From: Collybiopsis luxurians FD-317 M1
Taxonomy: Eukaryota; Basidiomycota; Agaricomycetes; Agaricales; Omphalotaceae
DNA length: 19,212 nt
Assembly: GCA_000827265.1 (NCBI GenBank)
Contig: KN834837.1
Location: 16,920-36,131, forward strand
Reading direction: 5' to 3'
Made by a program: the position numbers and the translations under genes
Shown: positions 10,110 to 19,155 of the stretch, piece by piece
How the letters are laid out: every line of letters begins with the position of its first letter
How positions within the stretch are numbered: position 1 is the first letter of the stretch
The notes under the pieces: model-generated
Databases searched by the model: none
The model's input: the letters and a program-made list of their open reading frames with translations, nothing else
Told to the model about the DNA's origin: nothing

Positions 10110-12970
10110 GACAAAGACTCATTAAGTTTGTTCATGTCTCCAGCTGTCATGCGCGCAAGACTGGCCTCGACTTGGTAGATATTGTGGGCATTGAAGACTT
10201 GTGCAAATACCAAACATGAAGTCACCATTCTAATTGAACAAGCCATCCCCTCTGTATGGAAAGTTAAAGAAATTTGACAAGACTGAAAGAGATCCAGGAG
10301 TTAAGGGATATTCATTACTATTATCACCACCACTGGTCCAACCTTTTGCAGCTGTAAAAGGTAAAGATATATGTATAATTTTTCCCAGGAATTTTGATAT
10401 TTTTTTCCAAAGAAAAAGAATTAATTTTGAGGCTGCAAAAGATATTGTAGAATAAATGATTTTGCGGCATCTTTTTTGCACACAAAAGGCACCGAAGATT
10501 ATGTAATTTTTTTGCATGAATTTTTACATATTTTTCGATATTTTTTCCGGCTGTAATATATGAGATATTGCCTGTGTGAAAGTATTTCTTTTTCAAACCG
10601 CTTTGTCAGCTGAGAAATTATACCTTTTACGGCTCCGAAAAGTAACGGGCGACCATATCCCTCAAGGCCCGATCATCGCCCATTACTTTTCGGAGCCATA
10701 AAAGCAGTAATTTTGCTGCTGACAAAGCAGCTGGGAAAAGTAATTCTTTCACACATGCAATATCTCATCTATTACAGCCGGAAAAAATATCGAAAAATAA
10801 GTAAAAATTCACGCAAAAAATTACGTAATCTTCGGCGCCTTTTGCATGCGAAAAAGACGCCGCAAAATCATTTGTTCTACAATATCTTTTGCAGCCTCAA
10901 AATTAATTCTTTTTCTTTGGAAAAAAATATTAAAATTCCTGGGAAAAATTATACATATATCTTTACCTTTTACAGCTGCAAAAGGTTGGACCGGTGGTGG
11001 TGTTTATCAATGTGGAATTTACCTCAGACAATCTAGAGGTTGCCTTCCCTTTCATCTACATGGCTTACAATGACAAGTTTGTCCCTCAGCACTTTTGAGT
11101 TCAATGATCCAAAATTCAACTGGATGATGCAGCTGAAAAAGCCAGCCTCTCCATGTCAAGATATAGTGACATTCATATACTCACCAGTGGCAAGCACAAG
11201 CTATAAAGGGTAATCAAAGATATGAATTATGATTAGATACTTCAATTTCATACCTACACTGGTCTTAATGACATTTCATTTTCCTGAGCAGGTCAGGCGT
11301 AATGAGAAAAGTCAAGAGCTCCTAAAGTCAAAGTCCTCTTGTCCAGTCACAGCAGCTAATTTGCACCAACTAAAGAAGTGAGCATCTCACTAATGGAAGT
11401 ATATGGAGATCCATTGAGCATGTCAGTTCATCAAATTCGCATGTGCAAGAAACTGCGCCTCAAATTAAAGCATAATGTAATGGCTGAACAATTGTGCAGG
11501 GTGTGACAATACACCAGTACTCCATACAAAGCAGTTGAACAAGCTGAGTGCTCCGTATGGACATTTGAAGAAATCTGATGAGACTGTAAGAAACAAAGTG
11601 GTTAAGGCATTCCCATTGTTAGTATATTGATGAAGAATGTACCTTAGATAACATCAGAGCTGCCCTTCCATTACATCTGCATCACTCCCAATGACAAGTT
11701 CATCTCTCGACAATATCAAGTTCAATGACCCAGAATTTGACTTGATGAAGTGGCTAAAAAAAGCCAGCTTTCCCAGATCAAACTATAGTGACATTCATAT
11801 ACTTTGGTGAATACCACTGCCGGAGACAAAGATGTTTGGATATGTTTGTTACCAGTATATTGATGTGAATTTACCTCGGACAATCTCAAAGCCACTATTC
11901 TATTGGTCTACATCACTTCCAATGACAAGTGTGTCCCTTGACACTTTCCAGTTCAATGACCCAAAATTCATGAAGTGACTAGAAAGGCCAGTCAATCAGG
12001 ATCAAGGTATGGCAATATTTGCATACTCAATGGTGAATACAAGCTACAGAAGGACAGTCAGAGATACGCATGATTGGTAGATAGTTTAAGCTATTACCTA
12101 TGCCAGTCTCAATATCATGTCATCTTCCTTGGCTACTCAGGCCTGTTAAAGAAAGTCAGGACTTGCTAAAGTCAAAGTACTCTTGTTCAGTTGCAGCAGG
12201 TAACTTCATAAGTTCAATGACCCAAAGTTTGACTTCATGAAGTGGCTGAAAAAGCCAGCCTCTCAAGATCAGGGTATAGCAACATTTGTATCCTCAACAG
12301 TGAATACAAGCTACAAAAGGGTGGTCAGAGACATGAATACTAGGTCAAAAGTTCAGGTCCTTACCTATGCTGGTCTCAATATCATCTTGTCTTTGAGGGT
12401 TGCTCAGGCCTGATGAGAAAAGTCAGGATATCCCAAAGTCTTGTTGTCCACTTGCAGGAAGGAACCAGAGCCGGCTAAAGAAGCCAGCCTCTATTGAGCA
12501 AAGTATACAGAGGTTCATCAAATGTGTTTGCACCTCAAGCTGTTGCGCACAAGAGATTGGCTTCAATTTGGTAGATAATGTGATTGCTGGAGACTTGCAC
12601 ATTGAGGAGCAATGCGATGTGAAGTTAGCACTCCACTTAGACCAGCTAAGCAAGCTAACCCTCCAGTATGGAGGGTTAGGGAATTCCGATAAGACTGCAA
12701 GAAATGAAGGTGTTAAGGCATATCTGTTGCTTGTACATCAATATGAAATTTACCTTGAAGAATCTTGAAGCCAATTTTTCCATTTACATGTATCGCTTAC
12801 AGAGGCAAGTTTGTCCCTTGACACTTTCAACTTCAATAACCAGAAATTCTACTTGATGAAGCAGCTGAAAAAGCCAGCCAAACAAGATCAAGTGATATCC
12901 AAATACTCCCCAATGAATATGAACTGAAAATACCTGTCAGAGACATGGATCATGATTAGATAGTTTGATT
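10110..12970 (-). repeat. Irregular tandem array of a ~620-bp unit, probably repeated exons
   Basis: Sequence blocks recur in the same order. A block containing GTTCAATGAYCC is seen at about 11090, 11720, 11950, 12210 and 12830. A block containing GTATGGA...AAGACTG is at 10254, 11549 and 12666. A block with TCAGGCCTGATGAGAAAAGTCAGG is at about 11290, 12135 and 12400. The full unit is about 620 bp; two units carry internal deletions. Intron-like borders recur on the minus strand in several copies: GTGAGTATATGAA...CTTGAC...TTTTTCAG (52 nt), GTAAATTTC...TTTCTTGCAG (59 nt) and GTAWGR...TTTRTAG. The exon between them reads HFIKSNFGSLNLKVSRDKLV-like peptides in most copies. Another exon reads AHNIYQVEASLARMTAGDMN in the first copy and a related, broken peptide at about 12560. 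So this is probably a multiplied and decayed minus-strand gene of unknown function. Nearly all copies have stops. Confidence 0.7.
10325..11002. mobile_element. 678-bp foldback (giant hairpin) element
   Basis: The left arm starts CACCACCACTGGTCC at 10325 and the right arm ends with its reverse complement (one difference) at 11002. Pairing continues through about 325 bp per arm: the sum of paired coordinates stays at 21327-21328, so almost no net indels. The centre is a perfect-looking stem (10631-10652 with 10676-10697, one mismatch) around a 23-nt loop. TTATCA occurs just outside or overlapping both ends (10321-10326 and 11004-11009), a likely target duplication of 6-7 bp. It interrupts one unit of the surrounding array exactly, since the flanks rejoin to the pattern of intact units. 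It has no gene of its own; open frames in it are symmetric by-products of the palindrome. It is a non-autonomous foldback or MITE-like DNA element; the mobilising transposase is unknown. Confidence 0.92.
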
Positions 12971-13500
12971 CCTTACCTATGTTGTTTCCTGAGGTGCCCA
13001 ACTATGATCCAACCTTGTCTGGTGAAAGACAGAAGCAAGAAGGAATTGATCATCAACAATGCTGAGTCACCCACTGTACTTGCTGAAATGCTACCAGCTA
13101 AAAACCGGTAACTTACAAGTTCAAGATAGTTTAGCAGAAGCTTGGACAGTAATTAAGTCCTCATTGAATCTTCTGCCTCTTTTGAGACTAATTTCTGTTC
13201 TGGACAAACATTATTACCTCTACACTCTGTATCTTGAGTTGAGGTGGATTTGAATTCTTAAAAACAAGCCTATTGAATTCTCCAGTTCCTTTCAACTTAC
13301 AGGCTGTTACAACATATAAATGTACATTATGAGCATGCAGTGACCTCAATATCAAAATCTGCAAATATTGTGCCTCAGTATCTGTGAACTTGCCAAGGGG
13401 GATAGAACATACATTATAATGACTTGAGCCTTGTTGACTACTCGGCGCATAGCAATGACATGCTATCCATATGGACTGGAGCATGGAATACTATCTGTCC

Positions 13501-14262
13501 TCATCCCAGGTCATGATAGAGATATAATCCCCCCTGCTGCCCAATGAACATCTTTTCATATTGCTCACTTACTACATTGTTCATCTCCATCAAAATCATT
13601 AAAGGATGCTTGTACAGAGTACCCTGCATTTCAGAGAATGGTGTATATCCAGTTTTGGTTAGTTCACCAATGTCAAAACTGATATTCAGGTGGTGCGAGT
13701 TTGGGGTACTCCAGAAATGTGCGTATGTGGGTGGGTTGTCAAGAAGTTTAACCATCTCCTCTCTATCCTCAGTCTTTAATTTTTGCTGAGGTCAACAAAG
13801 TAAACACCTTAGTAGTTAAGATCTTTGAGCTTATAACTTACCCCAATGAGTTGCATGCTTGGGGAGAAGTATTGTGAGGAATAAATATTCATGATCCCCT
13901 GATAATTTCTTTCCACCTCCTTCAGAGCTGCAGTCTTTTTAATTGCATTGAATATCACATTGTAAGAAGAAACATTGTTGTTAGAGGTGAGGGAGAAAGT
14001 GGCACAAATGTTAGGGAGCTGTGTGTGAAAGTTGTCCACCTTCCAGTGGGACCTCGCCTCTGAGTTAAGTAAGGAGGCCTTTTTTTGAAAATGGCTCCGA
14101 CTGGAATTCTGCTTTGCAGAGGACATGGTAGTAGGAAAGAAAGTCTGTTTAGTTTCAGGTGAGTCAGTGGCATCTATATACTTGTGCAGGCATGTGATGC
14201 ACATGTAAAGCTTGCTTCTTCTAATCTCAGCGAGGTCAGGAGCAAAGTAATTACTAATTCTG
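13501..14262 (-). CDS. Uncharacterised gene, two well-preserved exons
   Basis: Minus strand. The upstream exon runs from about 14262 to 13842 and the next from 13785 to 13501. They join in phase 0 across a 56-nt intron (GTAAGTTATAAG...CCTCAG, with CTTAAC/TTGAC branch-like motifs). The upstream exon contains a CITCLHKYI cysteine pair, then HWKVDNFHTQLPNICATF and KKTAALKEVERNYQGIMNIY. The second contains EMVKLLDNPPTYAHFWSTP and HHLNISFDIGELTKTGYTPF. Composition and the absence of stops over about 230 codons suggest real, recently constrained coding sequence. It ends at TGA 13501; the frame after that is broken by further stops, so it may be truncated. The upstream start was not identified (a stop lies at about 14275, possibly an intron end TTTAG). 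I do not recognise the family. It lies downstream of the Ulp1-like gene on the same strand. Confidence 0.5.
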
Positions 14263-14275
14263 CTTTTTATTGTCT

Positions 14276-14675
14276 AAATTTGCTTTCAACCTTTAGTAGA
14301 TCCAGCATTTCAATTATCTATTCAATTTGTACATTGTCCCAATAATCATAAATATTGTTCAAAAATTATAATTGCAACATAGATCACAACCTAATAGTCT
14401 ATTGGCATCCATTGGTCATTTTGGACTGACAGAATCTGATGAGGAAAAGATCTGAGTTTGGCTTCGTTAGTCTTTTTCATTTGGTAGGTTGCATTCCCCT
14501 TTAAATTGTAGAGGGTCCCCATTTGAATCAACTCCTACAGTCTGGTTTAATGTAGCCTTATCATTTAGGATGTAGATGCAATGGTAGGCATATCATAATT
14601 GTAGAAAATGCCCAAATACAAGACCCTGAGCACAATATACTGCCTGAACAATTCCAATCATGAGGAAAAGATAAC
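14276..14675. other. Spacer between two minus-strand genes
   Basis: I see no convincing reading frame on either strand. The sequence is AT-rich. It should hold the 3' end of the protease gene transcript and perhaps the start of the next gene. Confidence 0.4.
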
Positions 14676-16241
14676 TCAAAGGCCCTGTTCATCCAATAGT
14701 TCCTGTACCAATCTCAGCCACTTCCCAACCATATTTTGTGTGAAACAGAGGTCATTCTGATTTTTGGGCTGCACAGCCCCAAACTCAATAATGTGCTTCA
14801 GGTGCCAAAGTGTATGGACACCACAGTCATACTGGTTAGGTTGGAATGGAACCTGGAGCTCTCAGGCTCAGTCAACAAGCTGTGAATAACAGAGCAGGAA
14901 AACACTAACTCACCGTAGCATGAGGATCATACATCCAGCCCTGTCCATTGTGTGTGAGTTCAATCAATTCACCACAGGGATGCAGAGTTGCCACAACTTT
15001 GGCAACCCACATCAACAGCTAAGTTCAAGTAGTGAGCCCTTTTTGTCCTCACTCCCACTGCAGAACAAGAAAACAAACCATCATAAGCTTCCCATTCTTG
15101 CGCAGCTCAGGCAGCTTGCTGCGATTAGACATACACTCCTTGCAAAGACTATCATAAATATTGATTTGCTTTCTGCGGTAATCAATACAAGCGGAAAACC
15201 AGTGGCACCTGTTCCCATTGATGGGGAAGTATACTTGGTCAAATTTGTCTAACTTTTGCCAGAACTGACAAAGTATTGAGTTGAATTTGGGACATTAACC
15301 TGAGGAGGTGATTACCTGCATTTTCTTCACCCATTTACAAGCTGGTTTCACAGTTGAATGTTGGTACCAACCTGGCCAATGTCGCATGCGATGTTACAGG
15401 CTTCTTCTTGAAATAGGAACCTCACTGCAAAAAAAGATGACATCCCCAGTGTTGTGAGAGACTGAGTACACCATTTTTTGACAAGATGATTGACAACTTC
15501 ATCATCTAGCCACATCCAGACACCCAGAGTCAAAAGGTTTCTCCCCAGTACATTCTTTGTTATTTTGGTGTTGTTGGGATATCTCTGTCTTAGCTATAGG
15601 AGGATTCAGATTTTGAATGACCAGCACATTATCAACAAGCCTTCACTTACTAAAGCCATAAGACTTGCAAGCTTTTCAGAACTTGCACCAGGGTCAACAT
15701 CGAGCATACACCAGAACATGAGTTGCACCATTCTTTGTACAGAAAATGCAGCCTCTAGGAATTGTGTTAAGTTGTTCAAAATGAGATGGATACTGTTAGT
15801 TGCCGGTTGGTTATGGCAAGCAAGTCAAAGGAGTATTTCCTTCCATAGATTCTGGGCCTGTTCTAGGACATCAATATGCTGTCCAATAGAGTGTACCAGT
15901 GCTTTAAAGGTATGATACAATGAGTCAGTAAGGATTGGAGAAAGTGCTTCATTGGATGCGACCTGGAACAGTTGTTCATACTGCAGAAAAGGTGTTCTGT
16001 TCTGGAACATGAGATTGAAAGATCCAGGAAAGAGGGAGTCTAGTTTGCCCAAAGCGCTGCTTAATTCTGAGAGAGAAACTCCTGTGCAACTTGGGACTAC
16101 ACTGAATGGGGGACAAAGAATGATACCGCACTGTGAACAATTCTTGGGTGAAACCAGAGATACTCTGAGTGAATCTTGAGCTTAAAAGTACACGAAGTAC
16201 TGGAATATGTACTTATTAGACTGAGATTTAGTCTTAGGCAT
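14676..16241 (-). pseudogene. Ulp1/C48-type cysteine protease, catalytic residues kept, frame broken
   Basis: A possible start is ATG 16241 (MPKTKSQS). Exons on the minus strand: to 15651, 15593-15316, 15264-15079, 15018-14914 and 14852-14676 (TGA). Introns are 57, 51, 60 and 61 nt with good borders, and the joins from 15264 to the end are all in phase. N-terminal part: NCSQCGIILCPPF, then a helical region. The protease core is WLDDEVVNHLVKKWC, YFPINGNRCHWFSACIDYRR with the catalytic His, INIYDSL with the Asp, and VPFQPNQYDCGVHTLWHLKH with the oxyanion Gln and nucleophile Cys. The order and spacing are those of Ulp1-like SUMO-type peptidases. Such proteases are common in basidiomycete DNA transposons and their neighbourhoods (established), where their role is unclear. 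Breaks: a TGA at 15825-15827, a TAA at about 16184, and a one-base shift near 15340 (after TNIQ). It is therefore probably non-functional despite an intact catalytic core. Confidence 0.8.
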
Positions 16242-16439
16242 GAGAGTTTTGCAAACAAGAGAACATATCACATGACTCAATGAAGCTGAAGCTACATTCA
16301 GTTCACTGGTGCTCGACTAAGTCCACAGTCTAGTCAATTCAATTACTGGCAGTTTGATTGAGCCATTTCAATTACTAATTGGATGCTATATACATATCTT
16401 GGGAGATGACAATGCAGGAAATCAGTCAATGATTATTAT

Positions 16440-16876
16440 TCAAAGGTCCTTCATTATACAGATCTCTCGAGGATGTCCAGCAGTGCATAGTGGCAGATTA
16501 GGGGCAGTGCCTGGCTGTGAGGAAAGTGCAAGGGCACCTGAGGGGTGCTTGGAGGTGTAGGTATATCTGGATTGAGGTCCTTGAGTGAAACAAAGAGTAT
16601 TAGGAAAAGGCATAGGCATACCAGGGTTGGGGGCCACTGCACCTCCCAAAGAATAGGTCGGCAGATTGTCCAAGGATTGAGCTGAGTTCATATCAGAACT
16701 GTCTAGTATCAGAGGGAAAATGGGACTGGCTACTCACCTTCTGCTCGGACTCCTTTGTTACTGGTACATACTAGAGGTTTCTGATTCTTGAGCTGGTTTT
16801 GGTATCTGCAACTATGCAAGTGGCATGAAGCAGGAGTTTTAAACTGTTTAGGGGGGTGAAAGTACTGCAGAGCCAT
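16440..16876 (-). CDS. Small two-exon gene, unknown function
   Basis: Start ATG 16876; exons 16876-16738 and 16681-16440 (TGA), spliced in phase across a 56-nt intron (GTGAGT...CTCAG). The product is about 126 residues: MALQYFHPPKQFKTPASCHL, then a basic stretch with a cysteine/histidine cluster (SCHLHSCRYQNQLKNQK), then a Pro/Gly/Ser-rich, probably disordered half. There is no signal peptide or membrane segment. A TATA-like GTATTTAAAC and a pyrimidine-rich leader lie upstream of the ATG, which supports this start. The TGA at the end reads through into no long frame. It could instead be the first exons of the protease gene downstream, whose own start is uncertain. I do not recognise the family. 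Confidence 0.5.
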
Positions 16877-16920
16877 GGACAGTGTATAAGGGTGAGAAAG
16901 TGAAAAGTGGACCCACAAAG

Positions 16921-16930
16921 GTTTAAATAC
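16921..16930 (-). promoter_or_regulatory. TATA-like element of the small gene
   Basis: GTATTTAAAC on the minus strand is 45-54 bp upstream of the ATG at 16876, followed by the pyrimidine-rich stretch TCACTTTCTCACCCTT. This spacing fits a fungal core promoter with a short leader. Confidence 0.35.
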
Positions 16931-17188
16931 TGGGGCACCTAACAATCACCACAAGGCAAAAGAAAAATCTGTATGCAGAATAAGAAATGAATCACAATAA
17001 GTAGAATTAATACCAGAGATTTGAGTGCAGAAGCTACAGTACTATAGCCTGGATGCTTGGAAAAGTATCAAACTGGACCCTCATTACACTCAAATGCATT
17101 GAAGCATCAACAATTGCCATCAACTAATGACACCAACCATTGCAACAGTGGAATATGTGTGGACAATCTTGCATAGTTCCTACCATCA

Positions 17189-17412
17189 TCAACATTCTCT
17201 ACATTTCTGTACTTGGTTCAGGCAGGGGCACTGTGCGGGATAATCTGCAACATATGCCACAAGAACAGGCCGCACCCAGTGTATTTCACCATTATCGCTA
17301 ACATTCTCAACTCCACCTTCTGTAGGGTACCCCACATCCTGGAGAGGGGTCAGAACATTGAGAAACACTGCTTTTCCTCCAGTGAGATTGTTGTTAGAGT
17401 TAGATGCATTGG
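17189..17412 (-). pseudogene. Fragment resembling a Plavaka-type transposase
   Basis: The minus-strand frame (stop TGA at 17189) contains LQDVGYPTEGGVENVSDNG, then a short link and WVRPVLVAYVADYPAQC. In Agaricomycete Plavaka transposases I remember a stretch of the type GVEM.C.DG..R.VYPILA.YVADYPEQC, which this matches in order and spacing. Only about 70 residues are present; no catalytic residues can be assigned. It is too short to be functional and is probably a remnant. A chance match is possible but unlikely over this length. Confidence 0.42.
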
Positions 17413-18199
17413 TAAGGGTAGCACCAGTTTGAGGTTGGTCCTAAATAAAATGTCACTACAAAACCATATGAGGAAGATCTCGATGACTATAGCCTCACCT
17501 GGAGGTTCTGGAGATGACAGTTCAAGGCTATCTCAGAATGCAAATTAGCCTGAGAAGGATCTGACACGTCAAGGTTTAGAATAGCGGAGTGATTGTTGAA
17601 AGATGGAGTGTGAGCAGGGTCTCGATTCAGCTGTTGATGGCTGTGAAGGAGAATGGTAGAAAAGGACAAATAACATGGTTCAAGAATGTACAAGAAATCT
17701 CATGCAGCAGACATATATTCCAGTAAGCTCAGTGTGAATGAATGAGGTTTGGAAACCCAGTGGCATAAAAAGAAGGTTTGAAGAATGAGGCAAGAAGAAC
17801 AGGAATACTACAACATGGGGAAGGCATATATATAGAGATCAGATAAATAAAACAGAAATGGATGTTATCACAATAGTCATCAATAGAGAAGCTGAGGATA
17901 GAGTACCAGATGAGTGCCCAACATGACAAAAACTGAACATGTACCAAAGATTGGGTTACTCGCATATAGATTATCAAGATACATAAAACTACATTACCAT
18001 CCATCAAGAAAGATTGGCAGAGTAAAAAGACCAATGGTTATGCTCAGCATTTACATGCTGCATGTGCTCTAGGTAGCAAGTCATGTAGCGAGTTTGCAGA
18101 AGGTGAGTGATGGAAGGAGTTTCATCGACTGAATGGCACCTACTGCGATCCAGTCAAAAACATTGTCACTGAGAGATTGGTACACTGCATTTGTGCCTT
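17413..18199. other. No supported gene
   Basis: A minus-strand frame at 17693-17510 ends in a good donor (CCAG|GTGAGG) and could be an exon upstream of the Plavaka-like fragment, but nothing in it is recognisable. The part 17700-18120 is AT-rich; its minus-strand open frame is hydrophobic because of base composition only. Confidence 0.35.
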
Positions 18200-18452
18200 G
18201 AGCAGTGATGCATGTGGAAGATTCACTTCAATTTGGTGCATAATGCACAGGACTAGAGCAGTGAGTAGAAATAGCAAAGCATCAAGGACAAAGCAAGCTA
18301 TTGTGTGCAGGAGATATCGGCTTCAATAAGGTGGTCATTGAATACTTGTGCAGGTCAAGACCAGACCAGTGTCTCACCTGAAGCAGCGTATGGACATATA
18401 GGGAAATCCAGTGAGACTGCAAGAAACAAAAGTGCTCAAGCACATTCGTTAC
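18200..18452 (-). repeat. Distant truncated copy of the ~620-bp array unit
   Basis: GTATGGACATATAGGGAAATCCAGTGAGACTGCAAGAAAC at 18389-18428 matches the block at 11549 and 12666, and the preceding 18200-18340 matches the ACTTCAATTTGGTGCATAATG / GGCTTCAATAAGGTGG blocks. On the minus strand the intron acceptor TTTCTTGCAG is kept. The copy stops at 18452 where the LTR begins, in the middle of that intron. Confidence 0.75.
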
Positions 18453-18628
18453 TGTTATGCCCTATGCTATTTTTTCCGCTCTTTCCAACCACTACACTCA
18501 CAACACGACTCGATAATAGTCTTACCAATCAACTCGGCTCTCCAAATCCGACACGCATTTTGCAAGGCGAACTAACCAGTTGCTCGTTCCAAACTTCTAT
18601 TCACAAGTCCACATGTCTTCCCGCAGAG

Positions 18629-18636
18629 TATAAAAG
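18629..18636 (+). promoter_or_regulatory. TATA box of the LTR
   Basis: TATAAAAG lies 176 bp inside the LTR start and would drive transcription rightwards into the element. Confidence 0.6.
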
Positions 18637-18795
18637 CCTTGTACCTACATCTCTCACAATAATGCTGTTATTACCTGAACTATCTTGATCTGTGTTGTTT
18701 CTGTTCTCTTGTTCACTAGTCTATAATATTATTCTGCTTAACACCGAGTTGAGCAAACCCCATTGACACCGAGTCACTGGCATATCCACTTCTCA

Positions 18796-18816
18796 CTTGT
18801 CGAACCAATCGACAAG
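18796..18816. repeat. Perfect 8-bp hairpin within the LTR
   Basis: CTTGTCGA, loop ACCAA, TCGACAAG. It lies in the part that would be transcribed (R/U5), between the second and third copies of the ACACCGAGT motif. Confidence 0.7.
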
Positions 18817-19078
18817 ACTATTTGACTGCCGTAGCCTTTTGAACATTCCGTCTCGTAGGGTAAATGGACACCGAGTCATGAACCTCCTGAGTCAACCCTC
18901 GTTGATACCGTCTTAACGAGTTCTTTCGATATACTATTTCTAGTTGCACCGAGCTACTAGATTTATTATTCGACACTCGAGGATCATTCCTCCACATCCA
19001 ACACCAAAACCGTACAGGACTCGTTCACCTGTTGTACGTAGCGACTCCCCATCGCATATTCTGTCTTGGCTGTGGTAT

Positions 19079-19084
19079 AATAAA
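19079..19084 (+). promoter_or_regulatory. Poly(A) signal of the LTR
   Basis: AATAAA lies 450 bp downstream of the TATA box and 71 bp before the LTR end. The order TATA then AATAAA is as expected of an LTR. Confidence 0.45.
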
Positions 19085-19155
19085 ATACTTTCTATTCATT
19101 GAACCTGCTACAAGCTTCTAACAACAAAGGTAGTAAAGGTCCTAACAAAATAACA

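Larger units (their letters stand above)
18453..19155. mobile_element. LTR of a retrotransposon (probably the 5' LTR)
   Basis: The segment begins TGTTAT and ends ATAACA, a perfect 6-bp terminal inverted repeat with TG...CA ends. It contains TATAAAAG (18629-18636) and AATAAA (19079-19084), the expected U3 and R/U5 signals. It interrupts a known repeat unit exactly at 18452. CpG content is about four per 100 bp by eye, against less than two in the flanks, so it is a recent insertion. The five bases before it (GTTAC) do not follow it, so it is not a solo LTR. The internal region should continue past 19212. Copia versus Ty3 type cannot be decided without the body. Orientation as drawn (plus) rests on the TATA and poly(A) order. 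Confidence 0.75.

Noticed and set aside
10230..11073. Several open frames on both strands with Lys/Phe-rich proteins
   Set aside because: They lie in the foldback element; the two strands give nearly the same protein because the sequence is palindromic, and composition alone explains them.
12400..12768. Plus-strand open frame of 122 codons in the array
   Set aside because: Intron borders recur in several copies on the minus strand, and the block would be an exon there; the plus frame is more likely a shadow. It remains the best counter-candidate.
11085..12840. GTTCAATGAYCC motifs resembling a tRNA B box (SINE or tRNA)
   Set aside because: No A box at the right distance, no cloverleaf, and the motif belongs to a much longer repeated block.
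17729..18034. Minus-strand hydrophobic open frame, possible membrane protein
   Set aside because: AT-rich sequence gives hydrophobic codons by composition; no start context or intron support.
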